Assembly (NCBI RefSeq): GCF_002250625.1
Contig: NZ_NMVQ01000043.1
Coordinates: 124,001 to 188,000, forward strand
Reading direction: 5' to 3'
Length of the DNA stretch: 64,000 bases
Source: Enemella dayhoffiae
GTDB lineage: Bacteria; Actinomycetota; Actinomycetes; Propionibacteriales; Propionibacteriaceae
The position numbers and the translations under genes are program-made. Below, piece after piece: positions 52,333 through 61,069 of this stretch. The notes under the pieces are model-generated. The model did not search any database, was not told the DNA's origin, and worked only from the letters and a program-made list of their open reading frames with translations. Within the stretch, counting starts at the first letter, position 1. Each line of letters opens with the position of its first letter.

Positions 52333-54047
52333 CAGTTGGTGATCACTCTCGTTGAGAAGTCGTTCCAGTAGAACTCGATCCTGCCACGCTCGAATCCGGT
52401 GGCGCGACCGCCGGGGATGTCATATTCCTCGACGCTCGGACGCCCGAGCGCGGAGGTCTCGGCGCCGAGGTCGCGGTAGCGTCCGCCGATCACGCCATAG
52501 ACGGAGTGGGCCCGGTTGTCGAACCAGTACACCTGACCGCCGGCGAAGGCCTGGACGCGGGTGTTCGGCACCCGGGCGTCGGTCTCGGCGGCGACGGGCA
52601 GACCGAGGCCGCCCTGGGCCGCGGTCGGCTGGCGGCGGTAGAAGTCGTTGATCCCCCACCAGCTGTGCTGGGCGCCGGTGGCGGGCGACCAGTAGATTCC
52701 GCCGCCGGTGAAGTCGACCGCCCGGCCGCGGTTGAAGGCAAACTCCGAACTGGTCGGGAAGCCGAGGTTGCCGCTGGGGCCGCCGAGGGAGTGGTAGCGG
52801 TCGGCGATCGCCCCGTAGACCATCACCGCGCGCCCGTCGCGCCAATAGACCTTGCCGCCGGTGAAGTCCTGGGCCAGGCCGCCGCGGACGGCGTACTCAC
52901 CGGAGGTGGGGAGTCCGATGATCCGCCGATCGGTGGCGCTCAGATTCCAGTACCAGGCAGAGATTCCGGGCAGCAGGGCGTGCGCGTCGGTCTGCGGGGA
53001 CCACAGGATGGTGCCGCCGGCGAAGCGGTTCATCCGGCTGCCCGCGACCGGTCCGTCTATCTCGCTGGTGGTCGGGATGCCGAGCAGGCCACGGTCGGTG
53101 TCGAACGCGCTCCAGCGAGCGAAGATCCGGCCGTAGACGTCGTTCCAGTTGCCGTTGCTGCGGGTGATCCGGCCGGTCGCGAAGTTCTGCTGCAGGGCGC
53201 CGTTGGCGGTGTAGGGGTCGGAGGTGACCGGCCCCATCAGTTCGCGCAGCGACTGGCTGTAGCGGTAGTGCGACCAGACATCACTCATGATCGGGTGCGC
53301 GTCGTACTGCGCGGTCCACGGCAGCATTCCCTTGTTGAACACGGTCATCCGCGATCCGGCGACGGGGCCCTCGACCTCACCGGCAATCGCGAACCCGAGG
53401 GGGCTGGAGGTGCCGCCGATGGCGCGGTACTTCTCGCCGATGGCGCCGTCGACGGTGATCCGCTGGGTGGAGATCGGTGCGGTGTCGTACTGGTAGAGGT
53501 TGTAGCTGCGCATCAGGTTGATGATGTAGTCGGCGTAGCCGGGGTCGGTGGCGTACCCGGCCCTGCCGACCTCGCGGATGAAGTTGTCCGGGTCGCGGGT
53601 GAAGTTGAACGCCGCGGCATACCGGGAGGAGTTCTTGAGGAAATAGCCGTGGTCGCGGAAGGAGTCCTCGGCCGAACGGTAGGTGCGGAAGGCGCTGACG
53701 ATCGGCACCGGGTTGGCGGGGTCGTAGTACTCGAGCGAGGACTTGTCCATGCAGCCCAGCTGATAGGGGCTGGCGTAGTCGGTCTTGCACTTGATGCCGA
53801 AGTACGCGTGGGCGTACACCGCCAGGGTCGAGCCGCCCCACCCGGACTCGAGGATCGACTGGGCGATGCTGACCGAGGCGGGGACCTGGTATTCGGTCTG
53901 GGCCTGCTGTGCCATCGGCGCCACCGCCTTGATGAAGCGACCGGTGTCGGCCGCCCGCGCCGCCGGGGCGTGGGTGACGGAGACTGCGACGACGGTGAGG
54001 ACTGCGGCGAGCAGGGCGCCGCCACGTCGGGGAAGCTGCTTCAGCAT
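52332..54047 (-). CDS. secreted glucosaminidase with LGFP repeats
   Basis: 571 residues. Signal peptide (about 1-33), then a glucosaminidase domain (about 36-190; [20 protein letters not shown] with the catalytic Glu, [34 protein letters not shown]). The C-terminal 370 residues consist of six or seven LGFP-type repeats ([89 protein letters not shown]), which bind the cell wall. GGGGGC precedes ATG 54047. It is a paralogue of the genes at 4748 and 44343 and reads into deoC. Confidence 0.9.
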   Translation of the reverse strand: MLKQLPRRGGALLAAVLTVVAVSVTHAPAARAADTGRFIKAVAPMAQQAQTEYQVPASVSIAQSILESGWGGSTLAVYAHAYFGIKCKTDYASPYQLGCMDKSSLEYYDPANPVPIVSAFRTYRSAEDSFRDHGYFLKNSSRYAAAFNFTRDPDNFIREVGRAGYATDPGYADYIINLMRSYNLYQYDTAPISTQRITVDGAIGEKYRAIGGTSSPLGFAIAGEVEGPVAGSRMTVFNKGMLPWTAQYDAHPIMSDVWSHYRYSQSLRELMGPVTSDPYTANGALQQNFATGRITRSNGNWNDVYGRIFARWSAFDTDRGLLGIPTTSEIDGPVAGSRMNRFAGGTILWSPQTDAHALLPGISAWYWNLSATDRRIIGLPTSGEYAVRGGLAQDFTGGKVYWRDGRAVMVYGAIADRYHSLGGPSGNLGFPTSSEFAFNRGRAVDFTGGGIYWSPATGAQHSWWGINDFYRRQPTAAQGGLGLPVAAETDARVPNTRVQAFAGGQVYWFDNRAHSVYGVIGGRYRDLGAETSALGRPSVEEYDIPGGRATGFERGRIEFYWNDFSTRVITN

Positions 54048-54230
54048 GCCCCCGATTGTCGGTGTTCCCCACGCTTTTGACCAGTTGATCAGTCAAGCAC
54101 CCCCTGAGACTTCCGCCACCCGCAGAACTCCGGTCTCTTCGCGACGGCCCGACGAGCCTCCGCGGGTATGCGCGGTGCGACGTCAAATGATCAAGGAATT
54201 TTGCGGTTGGCCCGGTCGCAGCGGATCCCG

Positions 54231-54471
54231 TCAGCGCAGGTCGGGTCGAACGCGGATCTCGGCGCGGAACATGGGGGCGGAGGGGGCCAGCCCGGCGCTC
54301 ACCTCCGTCACCTCCCAGTGCACGTGCTCGATCACCCAGACCTGACCCCGCAGGCGGATCGTCTCACCGACTCGGGGCAGACCCCTTGGTGCGGATCGAC
54401 AGCAGCGGCTGGCGCGCGCCGGGGGTGTGGAAGACCAGGTGGACGTCCTCGTAGCTGACCAACTTCTCCAT
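54231..54471 (-). pseudogene. small gene with one-base frameshift
   Basis: From ATG 54471 the frame reads MEKLVSYEDVHLVFHTPGAR and QPLLSIRTKG, then runs into a stop. The overlapping frame continues from LPRVGETIRLRGQVWVIEHV to the stop at 54231 as HWEVTEVSAGLAPSAPMFRA and EIRVRPDLR. Joined, they give about 79 residues of ordinary sequence. The break lies in a run of four C (54382-54385, G on the coding strand), so a single extra base explains it. The start still has a leaderless promoter (TACGCT, 6 bases upstream). Family unknown; it resembles no protein I can name. A sequencing error or true mutation are both possible. Confidence 0.6.
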
Positions 54472-54477
54472 GGCGGC

Positions 54478-54483
54478 AGCGTA
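54478..54483 (-). promoter_or_regulatory. -10 hexamer of a leaderless promoter (frameshifted small gene)
   Basis: TACGCT on the minus strand, exactly 6 bases before ATG 54471. Confidence 0.45.
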
Positions 54484-54544
54484 GGGGGCGCCGGTGGCAC
54501 CCTCTTCGATCCAGGAACCGCCCGTCAGTACGCCCCCCACGAAC

Positions 54545-54550
54545 TAGGCT
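54545..54550 (+). promoter_or_regulatory. -10 hexamer of a leaderless promoter (membrane protein)
   Basis: TAGGCT, exactly 6 bases before GTG 54557. Confidence 0.5.
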
Positions 54551-54556
54551 GTCGCC

Positions 54557-55615
54557 GTGTCGAACTTCGATTTCGGTGGGTCGGGTCCGGGTCCCGGCAC
54601 CCCGCCGCCCCCGGTGGCCCACCAGTACGCCCAGCCGGCACCTCCGCCGCCGCCCCAGTTCCAGCCGAACCCGGCCGCCGGAGCGGGGCAACCCGAGCGG
54701 TCCCAGGGCGGTGGCAGCGGCGGCATCCTGCCGGTCGGCCTCGTCTCGCTGCTGGTGCTGTTGCTGGTGATGGGGTTCATCGCGGTGCGCGGCAACCGGA
54801 TCGCGCCGTTCTCCAGCCAGATCGATTCGGGCTGGCGCAACGTCGGCGGCACCGGCGGCGAACTGACCGACCATCTGCGCGGCGAGGGGTACACCTGCTC
54901 GGACCAGGGCCTGCGGCTGGATTTCCAGTACTACCGCGTCTGCGCGAAGTACACCAAGGACGAGAGCACCGCGATCGAGTTCCTGGGCGCCCCGGACGGT
55001 GACATCCAGTTCGGGATCGCGACCTTCGGCAACGTGACGGCCGCCCGTGCGGCCACCGAGCGGTTGATCGACGCCACCTTCCGCGACACCCAGGCGCGGC
55101 AGGCCTCGCGCGGGGCCCTCGGCGCCAACGCCCCCGCCCGGGGGGCGTGGGGTTCCGCGGAGCAGCGAACGAGCACGGCCTTCACCGTGCAGAAGCCGTG
55201 GGGAGCGCTCGCCGATCTCGACCGGCGTGCCCTCGAAACCACCCCGGCCGACGTCGGCGCCCAGGCGGTCGGCGCCGGTTATGTCTGCCGGCCCGGGGAG
55301 AGCGGGAACAGCGTCAACTGCACCCTCAACGCCGCCGGCGGCAGCTGGCAGCTGGTGGCGACCGAGGTGGCTCCGAAACGCGTGCTGGTTGGCCTGAACG
55401 GGCGGGTCACCGACGACAAGCAGTTCGACCCGGCCAAGGAGCTCGAGCGGCTGTTGCCGTCAACCCCCGGTCGGGGGGCGGTGCTGGGCTATGTCTCCAC
55501 GGCCGACCAGAAGGCCGGCGCGTCCGGTTTCGCCGGGGGCATCCGGGTCGACTATCGGGTCACGCTGACCGGGGACAAGAAGGCGCGCAGCGCCGCCAGC
55601 ATCACGGTCGGCTGA
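54557..55615 (+). CDS. membrane-anchored protein of unknown function
   Basis: 352 residues. A Pro/Gly/Gln-rich cytosolic N-terminus (about 1-55) is followed by one helix (ILPVGLVSLLVLLLVMGFIA, about 57-76) and an extracellular part with two similar halves: CSDQGLRLDFQYYRVCAKYT (about 115-134) and CRPGESGNSVNCTL (about 243-256), each with a pair of cysteines likely to form a disulfide. I do not recognise the family. GTG 54557 is set by the leaderless promoter. It converges on the histidine kinase gene 9 bases away. Confidence 0.75.
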   Translation: MSNFDFGGSGPGPGTPPPPVAHQYAQPAPPPPPQFQPNPAAGAGQPERSQGGGSGGILPVGLVSLLVLLLVMGFIAVRGNRIAPFSSQIDSGWRNVGGTGGELTDHLRGEGYTCSDQGLRLDFQYYRVCAKYTKDESTAIEFLGAPDGDIQFGIATFGNVTAARAATERLIDATFRDTQARQASRGALGANAPARGAWGSAEQRTSTAFTVQKPWGALADLDRRALETTPADVGAQAVGAGYVCRPGESGNSVNCTLNAAGGSWQLVATEVAPKRVLVGLNGRVTDDKQFDPAKELERLLPSTPGRGAVLGYVSTADQKAGASGFAGGIRVDYRVTLTGDKKARSAASITVG

Positions 55616-55624
55616 GGATACGCC

Positions 55625-57109
55625 TCAGGCCAGCGGCAGCCGCAGGGTGAACGTGGTGCTGCCCGGACGGGAGTCGACGCTCGCCGTGCCGCGGTGCGCG
55701 GACATCACCGCCTCCACGATGGCCAGGCCCAGCCCGGTGGAATCCTTCGACGTGCCGGAGCGCGTCCGCGCCACATCGGCGCGGGTGAACCGTTCGAACA
55801 CGTGGTCCTTGATCTCGGGCGGGATGCCGGGCCCGTCGTCGGTGACGGTGATCACCGCCTGATCGCCCTCGCTGCGGGTGCTGGCGGTGACCACCGTGCC
55901 CTCGGGAGTGTGCTTGCGCGCGTTGGCGAGCAGGTTGGCGACCACCTGGTGCAGCCGGTGCCGGTCGGCCAGGGCGAGCACCGGCGGATCGGGCAGGTCG
56001 ACCCCCCAGTCGTAGGCCGCGTTCGCGGCCTGGGCGTCGCTGATCGCGTTGAGCAGCAGGTCGTTCAAGTTGACCGGCTCGAGCTGCAGGTTGGGGTTGG
56101 AGTCCATCCGTGCCAGCAGCAGCATGTCCTCCACCAGCCGCGACATCCGCTCGGCCTCCGACTCCACCCGGCTCATCGCGAAGGCCGCGTCGCTGGGCAG
56201 TTCCTCGCGGTTGCGGCGGGTGAGTTCGGCGTACCCGCGGATCGCGGCGAGCGGGTTGCGCAGCTCGTGGGAGGCGTCGGCGACGAACTGGCGTACCTTC
56301 GTCTCGGACGCCTGCCGGGCGGCCAGGGCACCCTCCACGTTGCCGAGCATGTGGTTCAACGCCCAGCCGACCTGGCCGACCTCGGTATGCGGGTTGGCGT
56401 CCTCCGCAGGCACCCGGACCGGCAGCGCCACCTCGCCGCGGGAGAGCTCCAACTGGGAGACCCGTTGGGCGGTGCCGGCGAGCCGGTTCAGCGGGGCCAG
56501 GCTGCGGTTCACCACGGTACGCACGACCAGGATGGACAGTCCGATCGCCAGCAGGGCCAGCACGAGCTCGAGCACGATCATCTCGGTGATGGTGTGGTCG
56601 AGTTCGGCGGTCGGCAGCGCCACCACATAGATGTTGCCGCCGCGCTTCATCGCCATCGCCCGATAGCGGCCATAGTCGCTGAGCCGCACGCTGACGTGGC
56701 GACCGTTGGGTGGCAGCCGGAGCAGCTCGGCCGCGGCGTTGGCCGAGAGGCTACCGACGAGGTCTCCACCGGAGGTACCGCGCTCGACGCGGATGCCGCC
56801 CAGCACCACGTTGCCGTCGGTCTGCACCACGATGGTGCCAATCGGCTGGGCGGGGGACAGGTCGACCGGGGGCGGCGTCGACTGGCCACTGTTGCCGCCG
56901 CGGGGGAAGCGGTCCTGGCGGGAGAACGCGGCGTCCAGCTGCCGGTCGAGGCTGCGGACGAGGGTTTCGCGGGTGGAGATGGTGGTCAACGCCGACAGCA
57001 GCACGGCGACCACCGCGACCAGGGCGGCCATCCGCAGCACCAGGCGCCGGCCCAGGGTGCCGGGGCCGAGCGGGGAGATCGGCGCGAGAGCGGTGGTTGA
57101 GTCGGCCAT
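55625..57109 (-). CDS. sensor histidine kinase (TrcS/MprB type)
   Basis: 494 residues. Two membrane helices (about 26-45 and 185-210) flank an extracellular sensor of about 140 residues; a HAMP domain follows (about 210-262), then the dimerisation helix with FVADASHELRNPLAAIRGYA where His281 is the phosphorylation site, and an ATPase domain with VVANLLANARKHTPEG, TVTDDGPGIPPE and STGLGLAIVEAVMSAHRG. ATG 57109 was selected as the start just before the first helix. The response regulator gene lies 10 bases upstream. Signal unknown. Confidence 0.95.
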   Translation of the reverse strand: MADSTTALAPISPLGPGTLGRRLVLRMAALVAVVAVLLSALTTISTRETLVRSLDRQLDAAFSRQDRFPRGGNSGQSTPPPVDLSPAQPIGTIVVQTDGNVVLGGIRVERGTSGGDLVGSLSANAAAELLRLPPNGRHVSVRLSDYGRYRAMAMKRGGNIYVVALPTAELDHTITEMIVLELVLALLAIGLSILVVRTVVNRSLAPLNRLAGTAQRVSQLELSRGEVALPVRVPAEDANPHTEVGQVGWALNHMLGNVEGALAARQASETKVRQFVADASHELRNPLAAIRGYAELTRRNREELPSDAAFAMSRVESEAERMSRLVEDMLLLARMDSNPNLQLEPVNLNDLLLNAISDAQAANAAYDWGVDLPDPPVLALADRHRLHQVVANLLANARKHTPEGTVVTASTRSEGDQAVITVTDDGPGIPPEIKDHVFERFTRADVARTRSGTSKDSTGLGLAIVEAVMSAHRGTASVDSRPGSTTFTLRLPLA

Positions 57110-57119
57110 CGCCAGTGAG

Positions 57120-57848
57120 TCAGTTCGCCGGGCGCAGCACATAGCCGGCGCCGCGCATGGTGTGAATCATCGGCGCGCGGTCGTGGTCGATCTTCTTGCG
57201 CAGATAGGAGATGTAGAGCTCGACGACGTTGGCCTGGCCGCCGAAGTCGTAGTTCCAGACGCGATCGAGGATCTGGGCCTTGGAGAGCACGCGGCGTGGG
57301 TTGCGCATCAGATAGCGGAGCAGCTCGAACTCGGTGGCGGTGAGCTGGATGTCGTCCCCGCCCCGGGTCACCTCGTGGGAGTCCTCGTCGAGGGTGAGGT
57401 CGCCGACGATCAGCATCGAGTCGGACCGCACCAGCGAGGCGCCGGAGCGGCGCAGCAGCCCGCGCAACCGGGCGATCACCTCCTCCAGGGAGAACGGTTT
57501 GGTGACGTAGTCGTCACCGCCGGCGGTCAGGCCGCCGACGCGGTCGGAGACGGCGTCCTTGGCGGTGAGGAAGATGACGGGGATCTCGGGCTGCTCGGTG
57601 CGGACCCGTCGCATCACCTCGAGCCCGTCGAAGTCGGGGAGCATCATGTCGAGCACGATCGCGTCCGGGCGTACCTCGCGGGCCACCTTGACCGCCTCAC
57701 TGCCCGAGGCCGCCGTGGAGACCTCCCAGCCCTCGTAGCGCATCGCCATCGACAGCAGCTCGGTCAGGGACTGCTCGTCGTCGACGGTCAGCACCCGGAT
57801 CGGGGAGCCGTCGGGGCGGGTCAGTGTGGGTTCTGCGGTGCGTGCCAT
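57120..57848 (-). CDS. OmpR/PhoB-type response regulator (TrcR-like)
   Basis: 242 residues. Receiver domain (about 17-130) has the acidic pair Asp23-Asp24, the phosphorylated Asp67 in IVLDMMLPDFDG and the conserved TKPFSLEE lysine. The winged-helix DNA-binding domain (about 145-240) has ELLRYLMRNPRRVLSKAQIL and VVELYISYLRKKID. It is coexpressed with the kinase at 55625. The ATG at 57848 was kept; upstream lies a weak CACAGT -10 six bases away. Confidence 0.95.
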   Translation of the reverse strand: MARTAEPTLTRPDGSPIRVLTVDDEQSLTELLSMAMRYEGWEVSTAASGSEAVKVAREVRPDAIVLDMMLPDFDGLEVMRRVRTEQPEIPVIFLTAKDAVSDRVGGLTAGGDDYVTKPFSLEEVIARLRGLLRRSGASLVRSDSMLIVGDLTLDEDSHEVTRGGDDIQLTATEFELLRYLMRNPRRVLSKAQILDRVWNYDFGGQANVVELYISYLRKKIDHDRAPMIHTMRGAGYVLRPAN

Positions 57849-57912
57849 GGGACAACTGTGACACCGCTGTGTGGGCCGAGGCTATGCGCTCACTGTGGGA
57901 ATCCTGTGAGCC

Positions 57913-58461
57913 TCAGGCGGGGTCGTTGTCGTCGACGCGGGTACGGGATTTCGCGGTGGCGCTGGTGGAACCGGAGGTGGCGGGGGTGTTGGAGGTCTTG
58001 GGCGTACGCCGGACCGGCTCGTCGCTGTCGTCGTCGTCATCGTCGCGGGAGCGCTTGAACAGCTGGTCGATGGCGGCGCGTCCGGCGCCGAACACGGTCA
58101 GCAGCAGGGCCAGGCCGGCCTGGACGACGTTGTATTCATAGCCGCCGTTCTCGATCCACGGGCCCCGGAAATAGCGGGTCCAGAGGATCACCATCACCTG
58201 CTGCACGACGAGTGCGATGCCGATGATCGGGGTGAGCAGCCCGAAGATGAGGAAGAGGCCGCCGATGATCTCCAGCAGGGTGCCGCCCCAGGCCATCACC
58301 TCGGGCTGCGGGGTCTGGAACTGCTTGAGATAGTCGATCTGCGCCTGCATGCCGCCTTCGCTGGTCCAGCGGCGCCAGCCGCGGAAGACCAGGATCGCCC
58401 CGAAGGTAACCCGGGCCAGCAGCAGGGCCATATCCCGCAGCACGTTGATCAGGGCCGACAT
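57913..58461 (-). CDS. DoxX family membrane protein with acidic tail
   Basis: 182 residues. Four membrane helices in the DoxX pattern (LLARVTFGAILVFRGWRRW, WGGTLLEIIGGLFLIFGLLT, IGIALVVQQVMVILW, VVQAGLALLLTVFGAG), then a hydrophilic tail with a run of acidic residues (DDDDDDSDE) and Ser/Thr. It is the second DoxX gene in the window. GAGGAGAAC precedes ATG 58461. It may be transcribed on its own; the 64-base gap to the regulator shows nothing clear. Confidence 0.85.
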   Translation of the reverse strand: MSALINVLRDMALLLARVTFGAILVFRGWRRWTSEGGMQAQIDYLKQFQTPQPEVMAWGGTLLEIIGGLFLIFGLLTPIIGIALVVQQVMVILWTRYFRGPWIENGGYEYNVVQAGLALLLTVFGAGRAAIDQLFKRSRDDDDDDSDEPVRRTPKTSNTPATSGSTSATAKSRTRVDDNDPA

Positions 58462-58556
58462 CAGTTCTCCTCGCCTCGGTTCGCGCCAACCTTAACGGGG
58501 ATTTCGCAGCATTGTGCGCACGTTCCCGGCCCAGCCGTCGTCGTGAGGTTGATCGC

Positions 58557-59130
58557 GTGGCAGTGCGGCGGCAGACGGATCAGCGGATCCGCAGGGGGAT
58601 TCGCCTCGCCCATGAGTCGATCGAGTTCTTCGGTGAGGACGCCGGGAGTCACGACTTCGAGCGGATCGCGCGGGGACACCGCTGGCTCGACGAGGACGCT
58701 GCGGCGAGGGAGTGGTTCGCCAAGGCGGCAGCCAATGTGGAGTGGTTCTCCCGCAACGTCGCCGGCCCGCAGCTGCTCTCCGGCGACCTCGCGGGCGCCG
58801 TCGACGCTGCCGAACGGATCGCCGCGGAGCATCCGATGGCACAGGCCGTGCGGGCGCTGGCCTGGGCGCGCTCCGAGGGCACGGTCGCGGACGCCGAAAC
58901 GGCCCTTGGCCTGTGGTTGACGTCCGCCCACCAGGCCGGTGCTGGTCCCGGGAGGTCAGCGGGCAGCTGGTGATGTCGGTGTGGGACTGGATCGAGGAGT
59001 GTTACGCCAGCATCGGTGAGCTCGGGGGTGAGCGGCCCGCCACCCATCGCCGGATGCTGGAGATGCTCGGAGTGCGCTCGCCGGAGCCCGCTCCGCGAAG
59101 GGCTTCGACTCGCGAGCTCGCTCAGCCAAC
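58557..59130 (+). pseudogene. frameshifted gene of unknown function, truncated by a repeat
   Basis: From GTG 58557 one frame gives VAVRRQTDQRIRRGIRLAHE and onward to LGLWLTSAHQAGAG, a helical protein with TPR-like Ala-rich helices, then stops at 58973. Another frame continues from about 58955 with REVSGQLVMSVWDWIEECYA and ERPATHRRMLEMLGV. So a one-base loss near 58950 breaks the gene. The 3' end then runs into a short repeat (59097-59129, gaagggcttcgactcgcgag and on) and has no clear natural stop before the next gene. Family not recognised. Confidence 0.55.
59097..59129 (+). repeat. dispersed short repeat copy at the end of the broken gene
   Basis: Sequence gaagggcttcgactcgcgag continuing ctcgctcagcc. 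It matches the form at 37347-37373 in the Fe-S oxidoreductase tail (cttcgactcgctgcgctcgc) and joins the two repeat types. Confidence 0.65.
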
Positions 59131-59138
59131 GTTGAACG

Positions 59139-59480
59139 TCAGGCCGCGGCAGCGTCCTCGAAGCGGGTACGCAGCGCCTCGACCGCGATCAGCAACTGCG
59201 CGGTCACGTCGCTGTCGGCGCGGACCCGGACCACGAGCCGGCTGCGTCCGGGGCCGACCGGGAGCACGTCGAGGCTGCCGGGATGGTGCTGCGTCGAGCC
59301 CCAGCTGAGCGTGCAGTCGGGCTCCTCGACGCGCAGCCAGGCGCCCTCCACCGGCTCGCCGAGGCTGGCACTGCGCGGCATGTGCGCGGTCAGCGACTCG
59401 ACGTCGGTGAGCTCGGCGAAGAGCCGCGCGGGCTCCAGGGCGATCTCGGTGCTGTGCTCATAGATGTTCGTCATTCTCAT
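59139..59480 (-). CDS. SRPBCC (polyketide cyclase-like) family protein
   Basis: 113 residues (111 from ATG 59474). The start MTNIYEHSTEIALEPARLFA and the pattern LTDVESLTAHMPRS, then SRLVVRVRADSDVTAQLLIA follow the START-like SRPBCC helix-grip fold, here a short version. It may bind a small hydrophobic ligand. No partner gene is evident. The 3' end is next to the repeat and broken gene on the other strand. Moderate certainty on family, none on function. Confidence 0.65.
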   Translation of the reverse strand: MRMTNIYEHSTEIALEPARLFAELTDVESLTAHMPRSASLGEPVEGAWLRVEEPDCTLSWGSTQHHPGSLDVLPVGPGRSRLVVRVRADSDVTAQLLIAVEALRTRFEDAAAA

Positions 59481-59570
59481 CGGACCTGTGTCTCTGGAAG
59501 GCTGGGGCTGGTCACGCTAGCACTGCGAGCCCGTGGTCGCGTCAAATCCGCGCACCCTGAAAGGAATCCA

Positions 59571-60041
59571 ATGTCGGTGCACCCGAACTGCCAGCTGATC
59601 GACCAGATCGTTTCCGACAAGGGGTTTCCCGGCCGCGTGCGGATGCTGCCCGAGGCCGCCACGACCGCGAAGTCCGCGGCCGCCCAGCTGGGAGTCGAGG
59701 TGGGGGCGATCGCCAACTCGCTCATCTTCCGCACCGCCGACGACGCCCCGGTCCTGGTGATGACCAGCGGTGCCCATCGGGTGGACACCGACAAGGTGGC
59801 GGTGCTGATCGGCACCGAGATCGGCCGTGCGGACGCCGAATTCGTACGCCGACACACCGGCCAGCCGATCGGTGGGGTCGCCCCGGTCGGTCACCCGCAA
59901 CCGATCCAGACGCTGATCGACACCGACCTGCGGCAATTTCCGGAGCTGTGGGCCGCCGGCGGCATCCCGCACGCGATCTTCCCGCTCACCTTCGACCAGC
60001 TCGTTGCCCTCACCGGTGGCCGGGTCGCCGAGGTCGCCTGA
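59571..60041 (+). CDS. YbaK/ProX-type aminoacyl-tRNA deacylase
   Basis: 156 residues, YbaK/prolyl-tRNA editing domain. Marks: RMLPEAATTAKSAAAQLGVE, AIANSLIFRTADDAPVLVMT and GQPIGGVAPVGHPQPIQTLI. Members hydrolyse wrongly charged Cys- or Ala-tRNA(Pro). The conserved lysine is expected in VDTDKVAVLIG. ATG 59571 follows AAAGGAATCC. The gene is followed 3 bases later by the acyltransferase-like gene, so the two are likely cotranscribed. Confidence 0.9.
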   Translation: MSVHPNCQLIDQIVSDKGFPGRVRMLPEAATTAKSAAAQLGVEVGAIANSLIFRTADDAPVLVMTSGAHRVDTDKVAVLIGTEIGRADAEFVRRHTGQPIGGVAPVGHPQPIQTLIDTDLRQFPELWAAGGIPHAIFPLTFDQLVALTGGRVAEVA

Positions 60042-60044
60042 GTC

Positions 60045-61061
60045 GTGTTCGAGCACAGAGACCTGGCCGGCACCGACTGGTACCACGCCTCCGGACCCCG
60101 CGACCAGGCCTTCGCCGAGCTCGGGAAAGCCTGTGCGGACAGGATTCACCGGGTGCTGGCCAGCGCCGCGGTGATGGACCCGATCCGCGATCGGGTCGAG
60201 CGGTCACCGCACTTCGAGTGCGTGTTGGCCGCGTCGCGGCGTACGCCCGCCCACGCGGAACTGGTCGCCCTCGCCCGCGGAGCGGACGCCCCGATCGAAG
60301 ACCTCGAGATTCTCAACCTGCGCGGGGATCTCGGCACCGACGGGCTGGGCTGCACCGATGTCGCGATCGCCACGCCGACCGGCCCGGTGGTCGGCCACAA
60401 CGAGGACGGCCCGGCCGACTTCGACTGCGTCGCCCTCACCCTGACCCTGGAGGCCCGCACACCGATCTGGGTCTATTGGACGCCCGGCATGCTCCCGGCC
60501 AACTCCTTCGTGCTGACAGGAAACGGGCTCGCCCACGGCTGCGACGCGATCACCGTCACCCGCCCGGCCGACGCCCCCGGCCGGCACTTCGTCGCCCGCG
60601 GGCTGGCCGACTGCACAGGCTTGACGGAGGCGACCGATTATCTGCGCAGCAACCCGAGTGCCGGGGGCTTCCACCATGCGCTGACCGACTGGCGCGCTGG
60701 GGCGTACGCCGGAGTCGAGGCGGTCGCCGGCCAGACGGCGGAACTCCCGCTGCGCAACGGAATCTGCTGGCACACCAACCATCTGCCCGCCCTCGACGGA
60801 CTCGACACACCCGGCCAGAACAGCCTCACCCGCGCGGCGACGGTGGCGCAATGGCGACCACCCGACACCGACCCGGTCGAGTGGTGCCTCACCCGGCTCG
60901 CCCACACCCCGATGCCGGAAGGAGTCAACCGGGGCAGCGAAACGCTCGGCACCATCGTGCTCGACTGCCGCCCCAACCCGGCGGAGCTCACCCTCGCCGT
61001 GGCCGGGCGGGAGATCGTGCGGCGACCGGTCACCGAGCTGTTGGCACCGGTCAGCGGCTGA
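60045..61061 (+). CDS. C45 (acyl-CoA:6-APA acyltransferase-like) Ntn hydrolase
   Basis: 338 residues, GTG start. The Ntn-hydrolase motif GLGCTDVAIA holds Cys103, which becomes the new N-terminus by autocleavage in this family; PVVGHNEDG and LTGNGLAHGCDAI are further conserved segments. The first ~100 residues form the propeptide/small subunit. It would hydrolyse or form an amide bond; substrate unknown. It lies 3 bases after the deacylase and converges with the exporter, 8 bases apart. Confidence 0.82.
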   Translation: MFEHRDLAGTDWYHASGPRDQAFAELGKACADRIHRVLASAAVMDPIRDRVERSPHFECVLAASRRTPAHAELVALARGADAPIEDLEILNLRGDLGTDGLGCTDVAIATPTGPVVGHNEDGPADFDCVALTLTLEARTPIWVYWTPGMLPANSFVLTGNGLAHGCDAITVTRPADAPGRHFVARGLADCTGLTEATDYLRSNPSAGGFHHALTDWRAGAYAGVEAVAGQTAELPLRNGICWHTNHLPALDGLDTPGQNSLTRAATVAQWRPPDTDPVEWCLTRLAHTPMPEGVNRGSETLGTIVLDCRPNPAELTLAVAGREIVRRPVTELLAPVSG

Positions 61062-61069
61062 TCGACGGT

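Noticed and set aside
54048-54230. Possible c-di-AMP (ydaO) riboswitch upstream of the LGFP glucosaminidase
   Set aside because: Such switches precede wall hydrolases in actinobacteria, but I could not match the conserved core in these 183 bases. Nothing firm is seen there.
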